The notes under the pieces are model-generated. The model was given only the letters and a program-made list of their open reading frames with translations, was not told the origin of the DNA and searched no databases. From M3007 sp964621185 (GTDB taxonomy: Bacteria > Bacteroidota > Bacteroidia > Chitinophagales > Saprospiraceae), in contig CAZULM010000027.1 in NCBI GenBank assembly GCA_964621185.1, positions 1 through 64,000 of the forward strand: a stretch of DNA of 64,000 nt, in the 5' to 3' direction. Below, piece by piece: positions 1 through 7,796 of this stretch (within the stretch, counting starts at the first letter, position 1; each line of letters opens with the position of its first letter). Position numbers and translations under genes: made by a program.

Positions 1-2
1 AC

Positions 3-662
3 CTGAACGATGCTGCGGGCATGACGGGCGCGCGTTGCGCCAGCACCGGCCCAGGCACCGGTACCGAAACCGAGATGAAGATTTCTGACCTGCGGGCAGT
101 GTTCACGGGCAGCACCACGTCGGCGCCTGCAAGCCGCAAGATCCGCGGCCACGTCATCTCCGACCGGGTGGCCAACAACCTGAACAACCGCAACCTCTAC
201 CTGCAGGAAAAAGACGGCAGCGCAGGCATCGTGGTGCGCTTCACGGCCACGCACTGCTTCGAATTGGGCGATGAGATCGAAGTGGTGGTGTCGAACCAGG
301 AACTCAGCCAGTTCAACAGCCTGTTGCAAGTCAACAACGTGCCGCTTGCCAATGCAGCCTTGGTGAGCCGTGCCAACAGCCCTGTGGTGCGCACGGCCAC
401 CATTGCCCAAATCAACAGCAATTTCGATGCCTGGGAAAGCACCCTGGTAAAAATGACGGGCGTGACCATCACGGGCAGCACCTCCGTATATTCTGGCAAC
501 AAAACCTTGACGGATGCGTCCGGTTCCATCGCGATGTTCACACAATCGGGCGCCTCTTTCGCCAATTTCCCGATACCGACGGCTCCGGTGACGGTGACGG
601 CCATTGTGAGCGATTTTAACGGGAAGCAGGTGATTTTGCGGAATAAGAATGATGTGCAGTAA
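3..662 (+). CDS. Secreted OB-fold (DUF5689-like) protein, C-terminal part
   Basis: The frame is open to the left edge, so the N-terminus lies outside the window. The visible 219 residues contain an OB-fold-like segment of the kind found in DUF5689 and nuclease-associated domains of Bacteroidota surface proteins (pattern NNLNNRNLYLQEKDG, then GIVVRF and LGDEIEVVV). A second beta-rich half ends in FNGKQVILRN. There is no T9SS sorting domain at the C-terminus. A strong terminator follows the stop codon. The exact function is unknown; a cell-surface or periplasmic binding role is inferred from the family. Confidence 0.6.
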   Translation: MNDAAGMTGARCASTGPGTGTETEMKISDLRAVFTGSTTSAPASRKIRGHVISDRVANNLNNRNLYLQEKDGSAGIVVRFTATHCFELGDEIEVVVSNQELSQFNSLLQVNNVPLANAALVSRANSPVVRTATIAQINSNFDAWESTLVKMTGVTITGSTSVYSGNKTLTDASGSIAMFTQSGASFANFPIPTAPVTVTAIVSDFNGKQVILRNKNDVQ

Positions 663-685
663 TTAGCTTGAAGTTTTTTGAAGGG

Positions 686-724
686 ATGAGCCTTTCCGGG
701 ATATCTGGGAAGGCTCATTTTTTT
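686..724 (+). terminator. Rho-independent terminator
   Basis: The arms ATGAGCCTTTCC (686-697) and GGGAAGGCTCAT (707-718) pair with one mismatch and are followed by a run of seven T. It lies 24 bases after the stop of the OB-fold protein. Confidence 0.85.
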
Positions 725-911
725 GCATCCGGATTTGGTGCGGATTACCTGCGAGCTTAAAAAGTCGCCAATTAGCAAATGTGATAATTGCAGGCAGAAG
801 TGAGAACAAAATTGAAATACTACCCGTTAAGATAGCATTACTTTCAAATTTAACGCTCTTACTCAATATACACCCATCCAAAGATGGGCGGTACAACAAA
901 AAAGTCAAGTT

Positions 912-1805
912 ATGAACCAATCAAAAATCAATTTCCTCGCGCTCTCGGCAACAGTGCTGTTGCTGAGCAGTTGCGCCACCATCATGCCCGACCAGGTCGG
1001 GGTAAAACGCACTTTCGGCCGGGTGCAAAAAGAAGTAAGGCAGCCTGGTATTGTGGGGTTCAATCCTTTTACGACGCGGGTTGTTCGGGTACCAATCAGA
1101 ACCATGAACCTGGCCATTATTGAAAATCTCCCATCCAAGGAAGGCCTAACCATTCGTTCAGAAAGCTCCATCTTATACCGGATTAAGCCCAGTGCTGTTC
1201 CTCAGATATTGAAGGAAACAGGTATGGGGTTCGAAGATATGCTGATTCTTCCGGTATTCCGATCTGCGGCCTCAGATGTTTGCTCCAAGTATGATGCAAA
1301 AAACATGCACAGTGCCAAGCGCGCCGAAATTGAGGAAGAGATCAAGAAGCGGCTGGTGGAGGTATGTGAGCCGAAGGGGTTTGTGATTGAAGCTGTTTTG
1401 TTGAAAAGTATTTCGCTCCCGGCGGGCCTATCAAAATCTATAGAAGCGAAATTGGAGGCCGAACAAGATGCCTTGCGCATGCAATTTGTATTGGACCGGC
1501 AGAAACAGGAAGCGCAACGGCAAATAATTGATGCCGAAGGCGCCAAGGAAATTGCGCGTATTCAGGCTGAAGGAAAAAAGAATGCCGCTATTATTGAGGC
1601 GGAAGCCCGTGCGAAAAGTACTGAAATACAAGCAGAAGGCATCAAAAGAGCCAATGAGCTCATCAACAACAGCCTTACCCCCAATGTGTTGAAGTTCAAA
1701 CAGATAGAGGCTTTCCAACAGCTCTCTACCTCACCCAACACAAAAACAATCGTTACCGACGGCAAGGCTCCCTTGATGAATATTTTGGGATCGGACGGAA
1801 ATTAA
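912..1805 (+). CDS. SPFH/prohibitin-family lipoprotein
   Basis: A 297-residue protein with a lipoprotein signal (lipobox LLSSC, Cys21). An SPFH (band-7) domain covers roughly residues 25-190. The C-terminal part is a charged coiled coil rich in A-E-G and A-E-A repeats (about 190-250), typical of prohibitin and flotillin-like proteins. These proteins form membrane-associated oligomers that organise membranes or hold proteases. It differs from cytoplasmic family members in being lipid-anchored through an N-terminal Cys, so it probably faces the periplasm. The gene stands alone between a terminator and a converging gene. Confidence 0.85.
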   Translation: MNQSKINFLALSATVLLLSSCATIMPDQVGVKRTFGRVQKEVRQPGIVGFNPFTTRVVRVPIRTMNLAIIENLPSKEGLTIRSESSILYRIKPSAVPQILKETGMGFEDMLILPVFRSAASDVCSKYDAKNMHSAKRAEIEEEIKKRLVEVCEPKGFVIEAVLLKSISLPAGLSKSIEAKLEAEQDALRMQFVLDRQKQEAQRQIIDAEGAKEIARIQAEGKKNAAIIEAEARAKSTEIQAEGIKRANELINNSLTPNVLKFKQIEAFQQLSTSPNTKTIVTDGKAPLMNILGSDGN

Positions 1806-1907
1806 CAGTGAAACCCCTAAACCGCTCCGGCATAAACATTTGATACAGGTTATATATGTGAACGACTTCAGGCGGGGTTTGGGTACGCTGAATAATGTTT
1901 GGTGTAT

Positions 1908-3014
1908 TCAACCCTGTTTGGAGTATGGATAGTGCCGCACCCGCGCCGCCACCCAGCCCGGAACCACCAGCGCACCTGCCAACAAGTACCCATAATAAGC
2001 CATCCCCCGCCAGATCAATGCCACCACCATGCCGATGCCCTGCGGCACGGCGTCGCTGATGAAATTAGCCAGCGCGATCTCATACAGGCCCGCCCCGCCG
2101 GGTGTCGGGCTGAAGGTCATAATGGTGAACATGGCCACCAAGCGGGCATAAATGAAGGCCTGGGTGCTGCCGTCCAAAGGCGTAGCCGGCACCAGGGCAA
2201 TGATGATCAGGTTGATCATGATGAACTTGCCCGTCCAGGAGCCAACAGTTGCCAATATGATTTTCAAGTGGTAGTCCCATTTTTGGCTGCGCATTTCCGT
2301 AGCCGCCAGCTTGAACTCATTGCCCCAAAAATGGAGCTTTTCCGAAAATCTTTTCAAGAACGGGAGCCGCGCCAGCCATTGCAGCAGCTTGTTCGCCGCC
2401 GTTGGGTTCAGCATCAGGAAAAAGACCAGCAACAGCCAGTACGTCACCATCATGCCGTACGTCACGAAAAAGGTGCCGCTGGCCAAACCAACGTCGCTGA
2501 AGCTTTTCATGCCAGGGTACAACATCGGCGGGCCGTAAACTAACAACAGTATGGGCAGCGTAAGCACAAAAAAACCGGAATCGCACACCATGGCGTACAG
2601 CACCGCCGCCGCCGTGCGCCCAGCTGAAAGCTTTTCCCGGGTCAGCACGAACATCATCACGAACGGCCCGCCCTTGCTCGTAGGGGTGAGTGCGCTGCTG
2701 AACTCCCACAGCACCATCAGCTGCAGGCACTTTCTAAAGGAAAACTGCCCCCCCGTGAGCACGAACAGGCGATAGCTGTACGACAGGTGGCGCAGGAACA
2801 GCACCAACAGCGCCCCGCCCAGCCACAGGAAAGCAATGCCCGTCCAGCGGATAGACCGAAACCGCTCGATATCGAACTGGCTGTGGAAGAGGTAGGCTAC
2901 TGCAGCCACGCCCAGCAAAATGGGGACGAGCATGCGGCTCAGCCGCAGCGACTGCAGGGCTTTGCTGCCCTGCTCGTCGAAGGGCGGCGGTTCGTTGGTA
3001 TCGGTATCGCTCAA
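1908..3014 (-). CDS. Flippase-like membrane protein (LPG synthase TM / YbhN family)
   Basis: A 368-residue polytopic protein with about eight hydrophobic segments and the family region FSSALTPTSKGGP near residues 110-125, followed by FSPTPGGAGLYE near 310-320. This is the transmembrane flippase module of lysyl-phosphatidylglycerol synthases and YbhN proteins (UPF0104), without the soluble aminoacyl-transfer domain. It probably moves or helps synthesise a lipid-linked compound. It starts 13 bases after the stop of the exported protein upstream, so the two are likely cotranscribed. Confidence 0.85.
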   Translation of the reverse strand: MSDTDTNEPPPFDEQGSKALQSLRLSRMLVPILLGVAAVAYLFHSQFDIERFRSIRWTGIAFLWLGGALLVLFLRHLSYSYRLFVLTGGQFSFRKCLQLMVLWEFSSALTPTSKGGPFVMMFVLTREKLSAGRTAAAVLYAMVCDSGFFVLTLPILLLVYGPPMLYPGMKSFSDVGLASGTFFVTYGMMVTYWLLLVFFLMLNPTAANKLLQWLARLPFLKRFSEKLHFWGNEFKLAATEMRSQKWDYHLKIILATVGSWTGKFIMINLIIIALVPATPLDGSTQAFIYARLVAMFTIMTFSPTPGGAGLYEIALANFISDAVPQGIGMVVALIWRGMAYYGYLLAGALVVPGWVAARVRHYPYSKQG

Positions 3015-3027
3015 GGTCGTGATTGGC

Positions 3028-4179
3028 TTAAAGCTTCAAGAGGTCGATGCTGTAATACAAGGTAGCGCCCTGGAAAGCGGTGCTGCCGTTGCAGATCACG
3101 GTATTCCCGTCGGTGCAGACGCGGTGGTAGAGGTTGTCGAGGTTGGAAAGGCCCAGATTCACCCGCAAGCCGAGTATGCCGCCCAGGTCTTTTTTGCCAA
3201 AATTGAGCTTGTACTGGGCGCCTAACTGCAGGCCCAGGTCGTTCTTTTTGAAATCGTTGTTGGCTTTGAACAGCTTGTTCTCGTTGGCCGGCTCTTCCAG
3301 GCCATTGCTGCGCGCGCTCACCAAACGGCCATAATAAGGGCCGCCCATCATGGAAAAACGGCTGTCGCGGCCAAAGGAGATTTCCGGGTAAACGCCCACG
3401 ACCAACCAGGTGGTGTTGTAGGTGAGGTCGCGCCGGTAGCGGGTGAAAGAAGTGTCGTCCACCACGTCGAACTCCGACTTGGCATGGGCGAAACGGCCTG
3501 CCAGCCCCAGCTCGATGTTGATGGTGACAAAACCGCCACGGCCCCTGAAACGCAGCTGTGTGCCAAGTTCCCAACCCGGCTTCCAGTCGAAAACCGGGCC
3601 ATCCGAGGTGAGGAAAGTTCCCGTGCGGCGGATGTTTTGGTAGTTGATGCCGCCTTTCACGCGGAACTCCACCGCACCCGGCGTGAATTCCCGCTCAAAG
3701 ACGTATTCGCGTTTCACCATGCGGCCGTTGCGCATGCTTTCGGTGGTCACCTGTATCTCGCGGTTGCCCAGCAACAGGTAGCGGATGGTCTGCGGGTCGG
3801 CGTTCTCGGGGTTTGTGAACACAAAAAAACCGTTCTCGTCAACATCGACCAACTTGAAGCCTACCACCTCATCCTCTTTGGGCGGCTTCGGAATGATGAA
3901 ATAGGTGACGGTGGTGTCGCGCAGCTCAAGGCGCAGCCTTTCGAGCAGCACCGTGTCGCCGTTTTCCGGCTTGATGCGCACGCTGCGGCCATCCAGGGTG
4001 CTGTCGTTGGTCACTGCCCAAATTTCGAGTTTGTCGCCCCGGTCGGTCGGCTGGAACCAGGTGCCGTCGAGCCCGCGCCGCAATTCGCGGAAAGCGGCTT
4101 TTGGGTTGTCGATCTGTGCCGTAGCGGCCAAAGGGGCGAGTAAAATTGCTGCCAGGAGGAAGCGGGATATTCGTAACAT
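3028..4179 (-). CDS. Exported protein of unknown function, probable outer-membrane barrel C-terminus
   Basis: Translation is taken from the ATG at 4179, which gives a clean signal peptide (MLRISRFLLAAILLAPLAATAQ); an upstream ATG at 4239 would put a non-signal stretch in front. The 383-residue protein has a middle region of mixed strands and a C-terminal half with alternating aromatic and polar strands (GWELGTQLRFRGRGGFVTI, then LGLQLGAQYKLNFGK, ending YYSIDLLKL) like an outer-membrane beta barrel. No known family is recognised. It is the first gene of an operon with the flippase-like protein. Confidence 0.7.
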   Translation of the reverse strand: MLRISRFLLAAILLAPLAATAQIDNPKAAFRELRRGLDGTWFQPTDRGDKLEIWAVTNDSTLDGRSVRIKPENGDTVLLERLRLELRDTTVTYFIIPKPPKEDEVVGFKLVDVDENGFFVFTNPENADPQTIRYLLLGNREIQVTTESMRNGRMVKREYVFEREFTPGAVEFRVKGGINYQNIRRTGTFLTSDGPVFDWKPGWELGTQLRFRGRGGFVTINIELGLAGRFAHAKSEFDVVDDTSFTRYRRDLTYNTTWLVVGVYPEISFGRDSRFSMMGGPYYGRLVSARSNGLEEPANENKLFKANNDFKKNDLGLQLGAQYKLNFGKKDLGGILGLRVNLGLSNLDNLYHRVCTDGNTVICNGSTAFQGATLYYSIDLLKL

Positions 4180-4236
4180 GGATAAAATTTTAAGACAAAT
4201 AAGGAAGAATTGAAGGGGGTATGGGGGCTTACGTGG

Positions 4237-4244
4237 CAAAGATA
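4237..4244 (-). promoter_or_regulatory. Bacteroidota -7 box
   Basis: On the minus strand this reads TATCTTTG and fits the TAnnTTTG consensus. It lies about 60 bases upstream of the ATG at 4179 and directly after the bestrophin stop, so the exported-protein operon can be transcribed on its own. No clear -33 element was checked. Confidence 0.5.
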
Positions 4245-4245
4245 C

Positions 4246-5262
4246 CTACATCAGCATACCTTCCACAGCTTGTAAGGGCGCAGGTATGTCTTTTTCGCCC
4301 AACATCTCTTTCAGGTCGATTTCTATGCTGCGGCTGAGCGCCGAAATGGGCACGTCGTTGTAGCTGCCCTCAAAGGGGTTTTCGCTGTAATCGCCGATCA
4401 TTTCCATCAGGATGAACACCCAGGTGACGATGGCCGAAAACGGCACGGTGAGCCACACGAGGTTCGGCCCCAGTTTGGAGAATTCCGTCAGCAAAGCCAA
4501 TGGGATCAGGATGGAGGTCAGCTTGATCAGCAGCAAGGGTATGGAAGCGTACTGCCGGGGGAAAGGGAAATTTTTGATGCGCTCCGATTTGCCCTGCTCG
4601 TCCACCATGGCTGCTACCAGCTTTTGCAGCTCTACATGGCGGAAATCGTCGATCAGGCCGGCGTCGCGCAGTTCCAGCAGGGCTTTCGACTGATGGGCCA
4701 TCAGTTGGGCAGCCCAGTTGCTTTTGCCTTGCAAGGCTTCCAACTCTGCCGGAGAAATGAGCTTTGACAGTTGTTCTTCTAATTTTTCGGTGAATTCCGG
4801 TGTCTTTATTTCCGGGAAAATTTCGTGCACCAGGGCATCGGTATGTTCCCAGCCGCGCGGCGCGCGCATCTGGTAGCGCAGGCAGGTGACCCATGCCAGG
4901 TGCCTGAAAATCAGTTCCCGTTGGACGTTTTTCAAGGTTGCCGCGTCCACCTTTTTGTCGGCGTGCAGGTTGCTCACAAAGCCCAGCACGGCGTTCCCAA
5001 AATTGCGGGAGCCGTTCAGGATGGCGCCCCAAATCTTGCGGGCTTCCCACAGGCGGTCGTAGGAGGCGTTGTTCTTGAAGGCAAGGTAAAATGCCAGGGC
5101 CGTGCCCACCAGGGCCACGGGTTGCCAGGGCACGGCCAACCATTTGAAGCACAGCCATTCATAGCCGAGCACGGCGACCAATCCTGCCACCGCGCCGAAG
5201 ATCAAGCCCTGGCTCGACCACCTGATGGTCATCCAATAGCCGTAGCGTTTTTTTACGTACAT
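4246..5262 (-). CDS. Bestrophin-family ion channel protein (UPF0187)
   Basis: Start chosen at 5262 (MYVKKRYGYWMTIRW), which matches the usual short N-terminus before the first membrane segment; the open frame runs further up to 5373 but crosses the probable promoter. The 338-residue protein has the bacterial bestrophin signature FKNNASYDRLWEARKIWGAI near residues 60-80, a long helical middle, and paired membrane segments near 235-285. The C-terminus holds the conserved NPFEGSYNDVPISAL stretch. Family members are pentameric anion or cation channels of the inner membrane. Confidence 0.9.
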   Translation of the reverse strand: MYVKKRYGYWMTIRWSSQGLIFGAVAGLVAVLGYEWLCFKWLAVPWQPVALVGTALAFYLAFKNNASYDRLWEARKIWGAILNGSRNFGNAVLGFVSNLHADKKVDAATLKNVQRELIFRHLAWVTCLRYQMRAPRGWEHTDALVHEIFPEIKTPEFTEKLEEQLSKLISPAELEALQGKSNWAAQLMAHQSKALLELRDAGLIDDFRHVELQKLVAAMVDEQGKSERIKNFPFPRQYASIPLLLIKLTSILIPLALLTEFSKLGPNLVWLTVPFSAIVTWVFILMEMIGDYSENPFEGSYNDVPISALSRSIEIDLKEMLGEKDIPAPLQAVEGMLM

Positions 5263-5285
5263 ATACCGGCGTTTTTTAATTGGCG

Positions 5286-5293
5286 CAAAAGTA
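5286..5293 (-). promoter_or_regulatory. -7 box for the bestrophin gene
   Basis: The minus strand reads TACTTTTG, matching TAnnTTTG, 24 bases upstream of the ATG at 5262. It is part of a divergent promoter region with the box at 5335-5342. Confidence 0.5.
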
Positions 5294-5334
5294 ATCAGCG
5301 AAGTTGTTTTTGCCGGGTTACTGCGCACTATCCT

Positions 5335-5342
5335 TAGATTTG
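5335..5342 (+). promoter_or_regulatory. -7 box for the YdeI-like gene
   Basis: TAGATTTG fits TAnnTTTG and lies 20 bases before the ATG at 5363. A TTTTTG stretch ending at 5312 could be the -33 part, with slightly long spacing. Confidence 0.5.
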
Positions 5343-5362
5343 TTCGTTCAAATAACCCGATT

Positions 5363-5926
5363 ATGGAAATCACAGAAGTTTTTTACGCACAAGACCGCCA
5401 GGAATGGCGCGACTGGCTCGCCGCCAACCACCGCGAAAAGCCGGAGGTTTGGTTCCGCACCTTCCGCAAAGCCAGCGGAAAGCCCTCTGTCCCTTATGAC
5501 GATATGGTGGAAGAGTGCCTCTGTTTCGGCTGGATCGACGGCATCGTCAAAAAATACGACGAGGAAAGCGCGGTGCAGCGCATAACACCCCGGCGGAAAA
5601 AGAGTTTTCTGTCCGAACTCAACCGGCAGCGCATCTGGAAACTCCAGCGACTCGGACTCATGACCGAGGCCGGCCTCGACCCCATCGCCGACCAGCTTGG
5701 GCACCCCGACGACCCCCTTGCCATGCCTGACTGGATTTTGGCTGTCTTGCAAGCAGACCCGCAAGTGTGGGAAATTTTCGATGCGTTCCCACACAACTAC
5801 AAACGACTGAAAATCGGCTGGATCACGGATATCAAAGGCGACAGCAGGCAAGCGGAGGCCCAAAAGCGGCTGGATTACCTCATAAAAATGACCCGCCAAG
5901 GGAAAATGTACGGAACTATCCCTTGA
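5363..5926 (+). CDS. YdeI/OmpD-associated family protein
   Basis: A 187-residue soluble protein. The N-terminal half holds the family core (REWRDWLAANH, then VPYDDMVEECLCFGWIDGI and PRRKKSFLSELN). The C-terminal half carries the OmdA-type helical domain ending in AQKRLDYLIKMTRQGKMYG. Relatives are annotated as bacteriocin-protection YdeI/OmpD-associated proteins, but the biochemical role is not established. It is transcribed away from the bestrophin gene. Confidence 0.85.
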   Translation: MEITEVFYAQDRQEWRDWLAANHREKPEVWFRTFRKASGKPSVPYDDMVEECLCFGWIDGIVKKYDEESAVQRITPRRKKSFLSELNRQRIWKLQRLGLMTEAGLDPIADQLGHPDDPLAMPDWILAVLQADPQVWEIFDAFPHNYKRLKIGWITDIKGDSRQAEAQKRLDYLIKMTRQGKMYGTIP

Positions 5927-5996
5927 ACTTTTGAAAAATTTTCTGCGCGTTTTAAAGTAAAAACCTGACTGTTCCGTCTTCCCCTAAAAAGAGCCA

Positions 5997-6551
5997 ATGC
6001 TTTCAATGGCAGCACAGCAAAATATTGTGGGGGTCGTCCGGGAATACGGGAAACGGCTGTTCGGCTTTATCCGCAACCGTGTAAAAACAGACGCCGACGC
6101 TGAAGACATCCTGCAAGACGTGTGGTATCAATTCAGCCGGGTAGCCGATGCCGAGCCCATCGAGCAACTCAGCGGATGGCTGTACCGCGTGGCGCGCAAC
6201 CGGATCACCGACCTGTACCGCAAGCGCAGCGCAGACAGTTTAGATGATTATGCTTACGCGGACGAAGACGGGACATTGAATTTCAAGGGAATTTTGCTGT
6301 CCACGCCAGAAACGCCCGAGACCGAATTCCTCCGCCAACTGTTCTGGGAGGAGCTCATGGCCGGCCTCGACGAGCTGCCCGATGCGCAGCGCGCAGTGTT
6401 CGTCTGGAACGAACTGGAAGGAGAAACCTTCCAAGGAATAGCCGACCGGACCGGCGAAAACATGAAAACCCTGATTTCACGAAAAAGATACGCGGTGCAG
6501 CACCTGCGCCGGCGACTCGATACCCTGTACCAAGAATTTTTCAACGATTAA
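5997..6551 (+). CDS. ECF-type RNA polymerase sigma factor
   Basis: A 184-residue sigma-70 family protein with region 2 (DADAEDILQDVWYQF, then LSGWLYRVARNRITDLYRK, about residues 35-82) and region 4 (LDELPDAQRAVFVWNELEG, then ENMKTLISRKRYAVQHLRRRL, about 125-177). An ATG at 6006 is an equally good start. No anti-sigma factor of standard type follows; the next gene, 13 bases downstream, is a small membrane protein that may play that role or be a target. Confidence 0.88.
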   Translation: MLSMAAQQNIVGVVREYGKRLFGFIRNRVKTDADAEDILQDVWYQFSRVADAEPIEQLSGWLYRVARNRITDLYRKRSADSLDDYAYADEDGTLNFKGILLSTPETPETEFLRQLFWEELMAGLDELPDAQRAVFVWNELEGETFQGIADRTGENMKTLISRKRYAVQHLRRRLDTLYQEFFND

Positions 6552-6564
6552 AAACAACAGCAAT

Positions 6565-6921
6565 ATGGAAGATACAAAATCAAATTTCTTCGAAAGGCGT
6601 CGTTTCCGTCCCTGGTTCATCCTCGTCCCGTTTGCCTTTATCGGCATTGCCCTGCTGATGGGCTGGGCCGTGATGTGGCTTTGGAACGCTATTTTGCCCG
6701 AACTCCTGGGCTTAAAACTGATCACTTTTTGGCAAGCCGTTGGGCTGCTGGTGCTTACGCGCATCCTTTTTGGCCGAATTGGCCCTGGAGGGAACCGCGG
6801 CGGGGGGCGTTGGCGCAAGAAAGGCTGGAAATCACACCAATTCCGCGAGCGTTGGATGCAGATGAGCGATGAAGAGCGCGAACAGTTTAAAGCGGCGTGG
6901 CAGGAGCGCGGTCGGAATTAA
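6565..6921 (+). CDS. Small membrane protein cotranscribed with the ECF sigma factor
   Basis: A 118-residue protein with two hydrophobic segments (about residues 15-38 and 45-65) followed by a basic, Gly/Arg-rich and then charged tail (GPGGNRGGGRWRKK, then MSDEEREQFKAAWQER). The tail resembles those of small Bacteroidota membrane proteins that follow ECF sigma genes. The 13-base spacing indicates one transcript. It could be a membrane anchor or regulator for the sigma factor; this is inference. Confidence 0.75.
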   Translation: MEDTKSNFFERRRFRPWFILVPFAFIGIALLMGWAVMWLWNAILPELLGLKLITFWQAVGLLVLTRILFGRIGPGGNRGGGRWRKKGWKSHQFRERWMQMSDEEREQFKAAWQERGRN

Positions 6922-7111
6922 TGTTGATTGGTTTAAAGTAATTCTGCGCCTTGTCCGCCTTCCTTTTCAAAAGTTCACTATAAAAACAAAAACGCGATGC
7001 GATTTGCAAAATTCTTTTTCATGTTGCTCTTTGGGAATACCAGCGCGGCAGCTTTGAACGGCGCTTTCTCTTAAACAACAAAATCGACACGTCAGGCATC
7101 GCAGTGGCATA

Positions 7112-7139
7112 GGTAGCGCGACCTAAAAGTCGCGCTACC
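7112..7139. repeat. Short palindrome of REP type
   Basis: Arms GGTAGCGCGAC and GTCGCGCTACC are perfect 11-bp complements around CTAAAA. It overlaps the stop codon (7135-7137) of the converging lipoprotein gene and could also stop transcription from both sides. Confidence 0.7.
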
Positions 7140-7668
7140 CCTGCACCTTCACCGGAAAGGTAACGTCAAAGTCGATCTCGCCGCCTGGGTTTGTCAAGTC
7201 GTCCTTTGAAACAGGCTGGTGGCGCAGCACGATGTTGACACTCCCGGTTCCCGTGCCAGCCGTCCATTTGGTGGCCAAGCCCAGGGGCTTCCCATTGGCA
7301 TCCGCATCGTTGTACTCAATTGTAGCGACCGCCGTCCCCGAAAGCTTGTACACGAACAGGTGTGCCTCGGCTTCTTCTTCAATCTCCAGCGTCAGATCAA
7401 GCACTGGGTTTTGCGATTCATCCAAGATACGCAAATGCCCCTGGATGTCGGTCGTGCCGGCAGGGATCACGATGTCGTCCACAATCCCGTTCCCGGTATC
7501 GCCGCCATCGGGGTCGCTCCAGGAAAACTCTTGGTCGAAGCCGCCCGAACCGGTAAGGTGGACGATGATCTTGGTGATGTTTTCCTGTTGTGTCTTTGGG
7601 TCTTTTTCACAACCTGGGGCTACAAAAAGCGCGGCAACAATGGCGAAAAATGCAAATTTGAATTTCAT
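7135..7668 (-). CDS. Lipoprotein with predicted beta-sandwich, unknown function
   Basis: Start at 7668 gives a lipoprotein signal MKFKFAFFAIVAALFVAPGC followed by E-K-D; the upstream ATG in the same frame would read through repeat sequence. The 177-residue mature part has strand-rich segments (ENITKIIVHLTGSGG, then DIQGHLRILDESQNPVLDLTLEI) and ends in EIDFDVTFPVKVQG. Such lipoproteins are often found next to TonB receptors in Bacteroidota. It lies downstream of the TonB receptor gene on the same strand, so a periplasmic or surface role in the same uptake process is possible. Confidence 0.75.
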   Translation of the reverse strand: MKFKFAFFAIVAALFVAPGCEKDPKTQQENITKIIVHLTGSGGFDQEFSWSDPDGGDTGNGIVDDIVIPAGTTDIQGHLRILDESQNPVLDLTLEIEEEAEAHLFVYKLSGTAVATIEYNDADANGKPLGLATKWTAGTGTGSVNIVLRHQPVSKDDLTNPGGEIDFDVTFPVKVQG

Positions 7669-7695
7669 GATTTTTAAATTTTTGAAAATGTTTAA

Positions 7696-7768
7696 CCGCC
7701 CCAGCGGGCGGCATCTTTGTAGAAAAATGTGATGGTTTATTATCGCCGCCCCAGCGGGGCGGCATCTT
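7696..7768. repeat. Two copies of a GC-rich repeat palindrome
   Basis: The motif CCGCCCCAGCGGGCGGCATC occurs at about 7696-7715 and, with one extra G, at about 7746-7766. They lie between the lipoprotein gene and the TonB receptor gene. Each copy is itself palindromic (GCCCC..GGGGC type). Confidence 0.65.
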
Positions 7769-7796
7769 GGCAAACCAGCTGAACTGAAATCCTGGT